DNA of 6,243 nt, from positions 1-6,243 of the forward strand of contig JBOFLG010000016.1 in the NCBI GenBank assembly GCA_051657745.1, in the 5' to 3' direction. This DNA comes from JBOFLG01 sp051657745. GTDB taxonomy: Bacteria; Actinomycetota; Actinomycetes; Actinomycetales; Dermatophilaceae. A model generated the notes under the pieces. The model searched no databases. It was not told where the DNA came from and worked only from the letters and a program-made list of their open reading frames with translations. Every line of letters begins with the position of its first letter. Position 1 is the first letter of the stretch. A program made the position numbers and the translations under genes. This document shows positions 1-6,243 of the stretch, one piece after another.

Positions 1-549
1 TTGCGGACTGGTTCCGCGCCGGCGCAGCAGGTTCGGCGGGCGCGGATCTTGGTGGAACTCGACGAGAACGATCCCGACCGTGACGGGCCGGTGCCGACTC
101 AGGAGGTTGTCGCGCAACGTGCCGGGGTCCATGTAGACACGGTGGCCAGGACGTTGAAGGCGTCCGCGGATCGCGGTGGTGATGTCTGGGCCACGATCAG
201 CCGGAAGAAGCGGGCCACGCCGCCGGTCGAGCCGAAGGTCACCGGCGAGGTCGAGGTGCGAGTCACCGCATTGGCGTGCTCGGCACCGCCGGCGGGCCAC
301 GCGCGGTGGTCGCTGCGGTTGGTGTAGAAGCACATCGCTCTGGTGGACGACATCCCCGACTTGGACCACTCCACGATCGGGAAGATCCCCAAAAGGGGGC
401 GCTTCGTCCGCATCTGAAGAAGTGCTGGACGATCCCGCCGAAGACCAACGGGGAGTTCGTGGCTCGAACGGAAGACGTGCTCGCGGTCTACGCCCGCCGG
501 CACGATCCGATGGTTCCGGTGGTGTACATGGATGAGAAGCCTTACCGAG
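1..549 (+). pseudogene. IS630-family transposase remnant, broken and truncated
   Basis: This is the decayed N-terminal half of an IS630-type DDE transposase. The first 108 codons are open and include a helix-turn-helix-like stretch at about residues 32-55 (PTQEVVAQRAG...DTVARTLKA), followed by the family-typical PPVEPKVTGEVE and PPAGHARWSLRL. A TAG at 325-327 interrupts the frame, but recognisable protein continues after it (KHIALVDDIPDLDHSTIG) to about 390. Near the A4G5 run at 391-399 the frame changes by a net loss of one base. The sequence then continues in frame 3 as LRPHLKKCWTIPPKTNGEF and reaches VVYMDEKPY at 519-545, where the first catalytic Asp of the DDE triad sits. The rest of the catalytic domain is absent. 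The window begins inside the gene: family members, as I recall them, extend further upstream, so the TTG at position 1 is probably an internal Leu codon. No terminal inverted repeat is visible. The family call rests on remembered IS630 sequences; the lesions are read directly. Confidence 0.85.
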
Positions 550-570
550 GATGGCGCGGCGTGTGTGGGG

Positions 571-1326
571 CTAGTCGAGGGGGCCGCCGGCCACGTAGAG
601 CACCTGGCCGGAAACGAAACCGGCCTCCTCGGAGGCCAGGAACGCGATGGCGGCGGCGATGTCCTGCGGCTGGCCGATCCGGCCGACCGGGATCTGCGCG
701 GCGCTGTGCGCGATGAACTCCTCGAAGGGCACCGTCATCCGCTCAGCGGTCGCCCGGGTCATGTCGGTCTCGATGAAGCCTGGGGCCACCGCGTTGGCGG
801 TTACCCCGAACCGACCCAGCTCGATGGCGAGGGTCTTGGTGAAGCCCTGCAGGCCCGCCTTCGCGGCCGCGTAGTTGGCCTGCCCGCGGTTTCCCAGCGC
901 GGATGACGAGGAGAGGTTGACGATGCGCCCGTAGCGTTCGGCGGTCATATGCGCCTGACACGCGCGCGTCATCAGGAACGCGCCACGCAGGTGCACGGTC
1001 ATCACCGAATCCCAGTCGTCTTCAGTCATCTTGAACAGCAGGTTGTCCCGGATGACGCCCGCGTTGTTGACCAGCACCACCGGCGGCCCCAGCTCGGCCG
1101 CCACCCGGGCCACGGCGGCCTCGACCCGCTCGGCATCCCCGACGTCGACGCCCACCCCGACGGCCCGACCGCCGGCGTCGCGGATTCGCGAGGCGACCGC
1201 CGCACAGGCGCCCTCGTCGAGGTCGAGCACGCCCACCGGCATCCCATCGCGGGCCAGGCGCTCGGCGGTGGCGGCACCGATGCCGCGGGCCGCTCCGGAT
1301 ACCACTGCCACCCTGGTCGTTGTCAT
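571..1326 (-). CDS. fabG: FabG-like SDR oxidoreductase (3-oxoacyl-ACP reductase family)
   Basis: This is an intact 251-residue classical short-chain dehydrogenase/reductase, the usual length for FabG-type proteins. Visible motifs are the Rossmann glycine motif SGAARGIG at residues 10-17, NNAG at 87-90, and catalytic Ser139, Tyr152 and Lys156 in a GQANYAAAKAG context. Also present are the FabG-typical VAPGFIETDMTR (180-191) and a C-terminal GQVLYVAGG. Family members reduce 3-oxoacyl-ACP or 3-oxoacyl-CoA to the 3-hydroxy form with NAD(P)H in the cytoplasm; the exact substrate cannot be read here. Asp35 at the end of strand beta-2 (VLDLD) suggests NAD(H) rather than NADPH. The position of the tetrad Asn holds His112 (TVHLRGAF). 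The ATG start is well fixed: an in-frame TGA lies at 1353-1351, with no other start codon between, and GGAGG precedes the ATG by 4 bases. The gene is divergent from glgX and ends against the transposase remnant. A dedicated acetoacetyl-CoA reductase or another acyl-chain SDR is equally possible. Confidence 0.88.
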   Translation of the reverse strand: MTTTRVAVVSGAARGIGAATAERLARDGMPVGVLDLDEGACAAVASRIRDAGGRAVGVGVDVGDAERVEAAVARVAAELGPPVVLVNNAGVIRDNLLFKMTEDDWDSVMTVHLRGAFLMTRACQAHMTAERYGRIVNLSSSSALGNRGQANYAAAKAGLQGFTKTLAIELGRFGVTANAVAPGFIETDMTRATAERMTVPFEEFIAHSAAQIPVGRIGQPQDIAAAIAFLASEEAGFVSGQVLYVAGGPLD

Positions 1327-1597
1327 CGGGCCTCCATCTCGATCTGCTCGTCAGCGCCGGCCAGGTACGCCGATCTGGCTACCCGCGCCGACCTTGACGG
1401 TAGCGGTCCGGGCCGGCCGATCGCTGGTGCGTGGCCCGGTGTCGCCTCGCTGACCTGCGCGGTCGCGCGGCGGGGTGGGGCGCGACCGGTCGTGCTGGCA
1501 GGCACCGGTAGGTTGGGGTATTCGCGCGTCGGCCCGACCGGCCGTGGCCTGGCGGCGTTGCCGGGATGACGACGCGACGACAGGACGGACGTGAACG
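1327..1597. promoter_or_regulatory. Divergent intergenic region between the fabG-like gene and glgX
   Basis: This 271-bp stretch separates two divergent genes and should contain both promoters. I see no gene in it; the frames crossing it are antisense extensions of the neighbours. Possible elements are weak. TAGGTT at 1509-1514 fits a TAnnnT -10 hexamer on the plus strand but lacks a clear -35. TTGACG at 1394-1399 resembles a -35 on the plus strand but has no good -10 at 16-18 bases. On the minus strand, TACCGT (1402-1397) fits a -10 pattern. A perfect 10-bp palindrome, CGACCGGTCG, lies at 1483-1492 and could be an operator half-site pair or chance in GC-rich DNA. No riboswitch or terminator hairpin is evident. 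Confidence 0.45.
1331..1335 (-). promoter_or_regulatory. Ribosome binding site of the fabG-like gene
   Basis: GGAGG on the minus strand, four bases before the ATG at 1326. The spacing is a little short but the match to the Shine-Dalgarno core is complete. Together with the upstream in-frame stop it supports the chosen start. Confidence 0.7.
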
Positions 1598-3748
1598 GTG
1601 GAGACCTGGCCCGGCAAGCCGTACCCGCTCGGCGCCACCTACGACGGGCCCGGCGTCAACTTCGCGCTGTTCAGCGAAGTGGCCGAGAAGGTCGAACTCT
1701 GCCTCATTGACGAGGACGGCGCCGAGACTCGGGTCGAGTTGCCCGAGGTCGATGGCTTTGTGTGGCACGGCTACCTGCCCGGCATCCAGCCCGGTCAGCG
1801 CTACGGCTACCGCGTGCACGGGCCGTATGCGCCGGAACACGGCCACCGCTGCGACCCGAGCAAGTTGCTCCTGGACCCCTACGCCAAGGCGGTCGAAGGG
1901 CAGGTAAGCACCGACCCGTCGCTGTTCTCGTATCGGTTCGAGCAGCCGGAGGAGCGCAACACCGACGACAGCCTGGGCCACACCATGGTGGGCGTGGTCG
2001 CTAACCCGTACTTCGACTGGGGGCATGACCGCCCGCCACGCCACGAGTACCACGACACGGTCATCTACGAGGCACACGTCAAGGGCCTGACGATGACCCA
2101 CCCCGAGGTGCCCGAGGAGATCCGCGGTACCTACACCGCCATCGCGCACCCGGCGGTCATCGAGCACCTCACCAGCCTCGGCGTCACCGCGATCGAACTA
2201 ATGCCGGTGCACCAGTTCGTGCAAGACACCTCGCTGCAGAACCGATCCCTCACCAACTACTGGGGCTACAACACCATCGGCTTCCTCGCCCCACACAACG
2301 GGTACGCCCGTAATCAGGGTGGTGAGCAGGTCAATGAGTTCAAGGCGATGGTCAAGGCGCTGCATGACGCCAACATCGAGGTCATCCTCGACGTCGTCTA
2401 CAACCACACCGGGGAGGGCAACGAACTCGGACCGACGCTGAGTTTCAAGGGCATCGACAACGCCTCGTACTACCGGCTGGTCGATGACGCCAAGGAGCAC
2501 TACTACGACACCACCGGTACCGGCAACAGCCTGCTGATGCGCAACCCGCACGTCCTACAGCTCATCATGGACTCGCTGCGCTATTGGGTTCTGGAGATGC
2601 ATGTCGACGGGTTTCGGTTCGACCTCGCCGCTACTCTCGCGCGGCAGTTCCACGAGGTGGACAAGCTCTCGGCCTTCTTCGACCTCATCCAGCAGGACCC
2701 GGTCATCTCTCAGGTCAAGCTCATCGCTGAACCATGGGATGTCGGTGACGGCGGCTACCAGGTGGGCAACTTCCCACCGCTGTGGACCGAATGGAACGGC
2801 AAGTACCGCGACACCGTGCGGGACTTCTGGCGGGGCGAACCCCGGACCCTCGGCGAGTTTGCCTCCCGGATCACCGGTTCGAGCGATCTCTACGAGCACA
2901 GCGGTCGTAAGCCGATCGCATCCATCAACTTCGTGACCGCACACGACGGATTCACGCTGCGAGACCTGGTCTCGTACAACGAGAAACACAATGACACCAA
3001 CGGCGAAGCGGGCCGCGACGGCGAGTCGCACAACCGCTCGTGGAACTGTGGCGTGGAAGGTCCCACCGACGACCCGGCGGTGAACCACCTTCGGGCCCGC
3101 CAGCAGCGCAACCTCCTGGTGACCCTGCTGCTCAGCCAGGGCGTGCCGATGATCGCTCACGGCGACGAGGTCGGGCGCTCCCAACGCGGCAACAACAACG
3201 TCTACTGCCAGGACAACGAACTGTCCTGGATGGACTGGCAGCTCGGCGACGAGGAGCGTGCGCTCTTCGCGTTCACGGCCTCCGTGGCGCGGCTGCGCAA
3301 AGACCACGCGGTGTTCCGGCGGCGCCGGTTCTTCGCCGGCAGCCCTGACCACGGCGGCCAGTCCGAGGTCGGTGACATCGCCTGGTTCGACCCGGCCGGC
3401 AGTCCGATGGAGGATCGGGACTGGGCCGACGGCGAGGCGCGGATGATGACCGTCTTCCTCAACGGGCAAGCGATCCCGACCCCGGACGCCCACGGGCGCC
3501 AGGTCATCGACGACGACTTCCTCGTGCTCTTCAACGCCGAGCGTGAAGACCACGCGTTCCGACTCCCCGGCCTCAACTACGGCGACCGGTGGGTGGTCGA
3601 GATCGACACGGCATCCGCGGCGGTCCACCCGGAGTGGCACGACGCCACGAGCGAGGTCACCGTCACGGCCCGCTCCGTCGTGGTGCTCCGCGGCCCGCGC
3701 GAGGACCCGGTGTCCACGGTCGGGGTGGCCGCCACGGCGTGGCGGTGA
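1598..3748 (+). CDS. glgX: Glycogen debranching enzyme GlgX/TreX
   Basis: This 716-residue isoamylase-type debranching enzyme (GH13) hydrolyses alpha-1,6 branch points of glycogen or limit dextrins, releasing malto-oligosaccharides in the cytoplasm. A CBM48-like N-terminal domain (about residues 8-95, starting PYPLGATYDGPGVNFALFS) precedes the (beta/alpha)8 barrel. The four GH13 regions are all intact: DVVYNH at 265-270; GFRFD at 338-342 with Arg340 and nucleophile Asp342; IAEPWD at 376-381 with acid/base Glu378; and TAHD at 447-450 with Asp450. GDEVGRSQRGNNNVYCQDNELSW (from 522) is a GlgX/TreX signature. A beta-rich C-terminal domain spans about 610-700. The GTG start is forced to be at or after 1598 by an in-frame TGA at 1592-1594; only a weak AGGA (1582-1585) stands upstream. 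Its length and its treY neighbour match the mycobacterial TreX type, so treX is an equally good name. It is the first gene of the trehalose operon and overlaps treY by four bases. Confidence 0.96.
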   Translation: METWPGKPYPLGATYDGPGVNFALFSEVAEKVELCLIDEDGAETRVELPEVDGFVWHGYLPGIQPGQRYGYRVHGPYAPEHGHRCDPSKLLLDPYAKAVEGQVSTDPSLFSYRFEQPEERNTDDSLGHTMVGVVANPYFDWGHDRPPRHEYHDTVIYEAHVKGLTMTHPEVPEEIRGTYTAIAHPAVIEHLTSLGVTAIELMPVHQFVQDTSLQNRSLTNYWGYNTIGFLAPHNGYARNQGGEQVNEFKAMVKALHDANIEVILDVVYNHTGEGNELGPTLSFKGIDNASYYRLVDDAKEHYYDTTGTGNSLLMRNPHVLQLIMDSLRYWVLEMHVDGFRFDLAATLARQFHEVDKLSAFFDLIQQDPVISQVKLIAEPWDVGDGGYQVGNFPPLWTEWNGKYRDTVRDFWRGEPRTLGEFASRITGSSDLYEHSGRKPIASINFVTAHDGFTLRDLVSYNEKHNDTNGEAGRDGESHNRSWNCGVEGPTDDPAVNHLRARQQRNLLVTLLLSQGVPMIAHGDEVGRSQRGNNNVYCQDNELSWMDWQLGDEERALFAFTASVARLRKDHAVFRRRRFFAGSPDHGGQSEVGDIAWFDPAGSPMEDRDWADGEARMMTVFLNGQAIPTPDAHGRQVIDDDFLVLFNAEREDHAFRLPGLNYGDRWVVEIDTASAAVHPEWHDATSEVTVTARSVVVLRGPREDPVSTVGVAATAWR

Positions 3749-6216
3749 GTGTGGCGTCATCCCACCGCCCCGCGCCCGGACGGGTCGTGCCGACCGCGAC
3801 CTACCGGATGCAGGTGCACGGCGGCTTCGGGTTCGACGACGTCGCCGCTCGGGTGCCCTACCTCGCCGATCTCGGGGTGTCACACCTCTACCTGTCCCCG
3901 GTGCTCCAGCCGGCTCCGGGGTCGACCCACGGCTACGACGTGCTCGACCACACCCGGATCACCGAGGAGGCCGGTGGCAGAGCGGGTTTCGAGCGGTTGG
4001 TCGCAGCGTGCCGGGCACACCACCTGGGCATCATCGTCGACGTGGTGCCCAATCACATGACCGTGCCGCGCCCGACCCACCTCAACGCGCCGTTCTGGTC
4101 GCTGCTCCGAGACGGTCGGCGCTCTCCCTACGCCAGCTGGTTCGACGTCGACTGGGCCGCCGAAGACGACCGCATCCTGATGCCGGTGCTCGGCAGCACG
4201 CTCGAGCAGGCACTCGAACGCGGTGACCTCGTGGTGGCGCCCGACGGTGGCCCGACCGGCCGGGAGTGGGTGCTGTGGCATCACGGCGACGAGTTCCCGC
4301 TGGCTCCCGGCACCGAGACGCTGCCATTGGCCGAACTGGTCGAGGCGCAGGCCTACCGGCTCTCCAGTTGGCGCGAGGCGCAGGAGTCGCTCAACTACCG
4401 GCGGTTCTTCGACGTCACCTCCCTGGTCGCGGTGCGAGTCGAGAACCCGGTGGTCTACATGGGCACCCACGCCCTGCTGCTCGCCCTGGCCGGGCACGGC
4501 GAGATCGACGGGTTCCGGATCGACCATCCCGACGGTCTGGCCGACCCCGAGGGCTACCTCGATCGGCTGGCCGACACCTCCGCGGGAGCCTGGGTCGTGG
4601 TCGAGAAGATCCTCGAGGGCGACGAGACGGTGCCGGCCTCCTGGCGGTGCTCGGGCACCACGGGCTACGACGCGTTGCTTCGGGTGCAGCAGGTGCTCAC
4701 CCCGCCCGACGGTGCCGCGGCGCTCGACCGGCTGTGGGCGGATATCGCACCGCCAGAGCTGCATTCGCTCGCTGAGGTGGTCGCCGATGCCAAGCGGCTC
4801 GTCGTTGATGACGTGCAGGCTGCCGAGGTGGACCGGTTGATGCGGCTGGTGCGCCAGGTGCTCGGCCCGGACGACTCGGCCTCGCTGCGACACGCGCTGG
4901 AGGCGTTGCTGGTGGCGATGCCCCGGTACCGCGCGTACGTCGCGTCCGGGCGAACCATGGATGACGCGCAGGCGGCGGTTGTCGACGGTGCGGCCGAGCA
5001 GGCCCGGGCGATGCTGCCACCGAGCGAGCATGAGGCGCTCCAGGTCGTGGTCGCGCTCGTGGTCGGGCGCCGGTTGCCCCGGGCGGCGCTGGGCGACGCC
5101 GAACGCTGGACCGAGGAGTTCCGGGTCCGGTTCCAGCAGACCTGCGGCCCGGTCATGGCCAAGGGTGTCGAGGACACCGCCTTCTACCGCTGGTACCGCC
5201 TCGCCGGGGCGAACGAGGTGGGTGGCGACCCGGCCTGCCTGTCCATTGACGTCGATGAGTTCCACTCCTGGTGTGGGCACCTCGCCGCGGACTGGCCGGT
5301 CACCATGACCACGCTCACCACGCACGACACGAAGCGGTCCGAGGACACCCGGGCCCGGCTCATGGTGCTCGCTGAGGACGCCGACGGATGGGCGGCCTGG
5401 CTGGCTCGGGCGCGCGCGGCCGGGGCGGCGCATCGCGGCGAGCGGGTCGACCCACCCACCGAGTACCTCGTCTGGCAGACCCTGGTGGGCACCTGGCCGA
5501 TCACCGGGTCGCGGCTCGAGGAGTACCTGCTCAAGGCGGTGCGTGAGGCGAAGGTGCACACCGCCTGGGTCGACGGTGACCGCGGGTACGAAGAGCAGGT
5601 CGTCGCGTTCGCTCGCGCCGTGGGGCGCGACCCGGCCGTGCACGACCTGCTGGAGGAGTGGACCCGGGCGCACGAGCCGTCGGTCCGGGCGAACATCCTC
5701 GGGCAGAAGCTGGTGCAGTTGACCATGCCTGGTGTGCCCGATGTCTACCAGGGCTGCGAGATCGGGATGCTGGCCCTGGTGGACCCCGACAACCGGCGCC
5801 CGGTCGATTGGGCCGACCGCGAGCTGCGCCTGGGCCGGGTCCTTGACGATGAGCCCGCCTTCGACCTTGATGACGACAAGTTGCGGGTGACGGCGCTGGC
5901 GCTGCGGCTGCGGCGTGAACTACCGGAGGTGTTCGTCGGCGAGTCGGCGCGGTACCTGCCGGTGGCCTGTGACACCCGATACGCATTGGCCTTCGGTCGC
6001 GGGGACGGGTCCGGGCCGCGCGTCCTGACGGTGGTGACCCGCGCGGCTGGGCTGCTGGCGGCATCCGGGGGGTTCGGCGACGCCCGCCTGGCGGTGCCGC
6101 CGGGGGAGTGGCGCGACCTGTTCGGCGAGCGGGTGCATCGAGCGGTCGATGCGGGGCTGCGGCTCTCCGATGTGCTCGCCGACCGCCCGGTCGCCCTCCT
6201 GGTGAAGCAGTCATGA
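3745..6216 (+). CDS. treY: Maltooligosyl trehalose synthase TreY
   Basis: This 823-residue GH13 enzyme isomerises the reducing-end alpha-1,4 linkage of malto-oligosaccharides to alpha,alpha-1,1, producing maltooligosyl trehalose for TreZ. The N-terminus has the TreY-typical TYRMQVHGGFGFDD (19-32), then LYLSPVLQPAPGSTHGYDV. The catalytic regions are intact: DVVPNH at 99-104; DGFRIDHPDGL at 255-265 with Arg258 and nucleophile Asp260; VVVEKIL at 284-290 with Glu287; and TTHDTKRSED at 525-534 with Asp528. The long insert between regions III and IV (about 300-520) is usual for this family and includes GPVMAKGVEDTAFYRWYRL at 468-486. MPGVPDVYQGCE (661-672) is also typical. The open frame extends upstream to 3589 inside glgX, but family homology begins near residue 14, so I chose the GTG at 3745, which overlaps the glgX stop as GTGA. 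A second GTG at 3751 is possible. No strong ribosome site precedes it, which suggests coupling to glgX translation. The length is at the upper end for the family. Confidence 0.95.
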   Translation: MSVASSHRPAPGRVVPTATYRMQVHGGFGFDDVAARVPYLADLGVSHLYLSPVLQPAPGSTHGYDVLDHTRITEEAGGRAGFERLVAACRAHHLGIIVDVVPNHMTVPRPTHLNAPFWSLLRDGRRSPYASWFDVDWAAEDDRILMPVLGSTLEQALERGDLVVAPDGGPTGREWVLWHHGDEFPLAPGTETLPLAELVEAQAYRLSSWREAQESLNYRRFFDVTSLVAVRVENPVVYMGTHALLLALAGHGEIDGFRIDHPDGLADPEGYLDRLADTSAGAWVVVEKILEGDETVPASWRCSGTTGYDALLRVQQVLTPPDGAAALDRLWADIAPPELHSLAEVVADAKRLVVDDVQAAEVDRLMRLVRQVLGPDDSASLRHALEALLVAMPRYRAYVASGRTMDDAQAAVVDGAAEQARAMLPPSEHEALQVVVALVVGRRLPRAALGDAERWTEEFRVRFQQTCGPVMAKGVEDTAFYRWYRLAGANEVGGDPACLSIDVDEFHSWCGHLAADWPVTMTTLTTHDTKRSEDTRARLMVLAEDADGWAAWLARARAAGAAHRGERVDPPTEYLVWQTLVGTWPITGSRLEEYLLKAVREAKVHTAWVDGDRGYEEQVVAFARAVGRDPAVHDLLEEWTRAHEPSVRANILGQKLVQLTMPGVPDVYQGCEIGMLALVDPDNRRPVDWADRELRLGRVLDDEPAFDLDDDKLRVTALALRLRRELPEVFVGESARYLPVACDTRYALAFGRGDGSGPRVLTVVTRAAGLLAASGGFGDARLAVPPGEWRDLFGERVHRAVDAGLRLSDVLADRPVALLVKQS
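6201..6205 (+). promoter_or_regulatory. Ribosome binding site for the gene starting at 6213
   Basis: GGTGA lies inside the end of treY, seven bases before the ATG at 6213, and matches the 3' part of the Shine-Dalgarno consensus. It supports a genuine start at the ATGA overlap. Confidence 0.5.
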
Positions 6217-6243
6217 CGGGCGGTGTGGTTGAACCGGGCGGTG
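6213..6243 (+). CDS. treZ: Start of the next operon gene, probably treZ (partial)
   Basis: An ATG overlaps the treY stop as ATGA and opens a frame reading MTGGVVEPGG before the window ends. Ten codons are too few to recognise a family by sequence. The inference is positional: in actinobacteria treX-treY is commonly followed by treZ, encoding maltooligosyl trehalose trehalohydrolase, which cleaves the alpha-1,4 bond next to the trehalosyl end and completes the pathway. The GGTGA at 6201-6205 and the 4-base overlap both favour a real, translationally coupled gene. The identity as treZ is a prediction from context. Confidence 0.6.
   Translation, partial: MTGGVVEPGG

Noticed and set aside
391..399. 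The A4G5 run as a site of programmed frameshifting in the transposase
   Set aside because: Some IS families use programmed frameshifting, but here a nonsense codon lies upstream and the C-terminal catalytic part is missing, so simple decay explains the frame change.
1394..1422. TTGACG as a sigma-70-type promoter for glgX
   Set aside because: No acceptable -10 hexamer lies 16-18 bases downstream, and the site is about 200 bases from the glgX start.
949..1569. 206-codon open frame on the plus strand, opposite the fabG-like gene and running into the intergenic region
   Set aside because: It is in codon register with the minus-strand reductase, which has complete SDR motifs. The plus-strand product shows no domain.
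1379..2167. 262-codon open frame on the minus strand covering the intergenic region and the start of glgX
   Set aside because: Within glgX it is in register with glgX codons. The part in the intergenic region reads as Arg/Pro-rich sequence typical of non-coding GC-rich DNA.
3589..3744. Upstream extension of the treY frame to an ATG at 3589
   Set aside because: These 52 codons overlap the conserved C-terminal end of glgX and read as Gly/Arg-rich sequence without family similarity. TreY homology begins only after 3745.
2555..3883. 442-codon open frame on the minus strand, opposite the 3' part of glgX
   Set aside because: It is in the same register as glgX codons, again explained by avoidance of TTA, CTA and TCA. 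Its composition is low-complexity (Arg, Val, Gly, Asp) with no domain.
3880..5673. 597-codon open frame on the minus strand, opposite treY
   Set aside because: It is in exact codon register with treY, so it is closed only where treY uses TTA, CTA or TCA, codons that are rare in GC-rich genomes. It shows no recognisable domain, while treY on the other strand has all catalytic motifs.

Overview
This window looks like chromosomal DNA from a high-GC actinobacterium. The coding sequence is strongly GC-rich, with G or C at most third positions and two GTG starts. The gene order glgX/treX - treY - (treZ) is the one known from mycobacteria and other actinobacteria. The sequence alone does not fix the genus.

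Layout: (1) Positions 1 to about 549, plus strand, hold a decayed, truncated transposase of the IS630 type. It has an in-frame stop, a one-base frameshift and no C-terminal catalytic half. (2) Positions 571-1326, minus strand, hold an intact short-chain dehydrogenase/reductase of the FabG type, whose stop codon lies next to the transposase remnant. (3) Positions 1327-1597 form a 271-bp divergent intergenic region that should carry the promoters for both sides. (4) Positions 1598-3748, plus strand, encode the glycogen debranching enzyme GlgX/TreX. (5) Positions 3745-6216, plus strand, encode maltooligosyl trehalose synthase TreY and overlap glgX by 4 bases (GTGA). (6) From 6213 a further frame begins with an ATGA overlap and runs off the window after ten codons. 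By position it is probably treZ.

Together the plus-strand genes form the TreX-TreY-TreZ route from glycogen to trehalose. GlgX/TreX removes alpha-1,6 branches to release linear malto-oligosaccharides. TreY converts the reducing-end alpha-1,4 bond into an alpha,alpha-1,1 bond. TreZ then cleaves off trehalose. The 4-base overlaps suggest one transcript with coupled translation. The FabG-like reductase is divergent and has no evident metabolic link to this route. I found no convincing previously undescribed system here: the window is a well-known pathway next to an ordinary SDR gene and an insertion-sequence fossil. The points most worth a second look are the cofactor-site residues of the SDR and the IS deletion junction at its 3' end.
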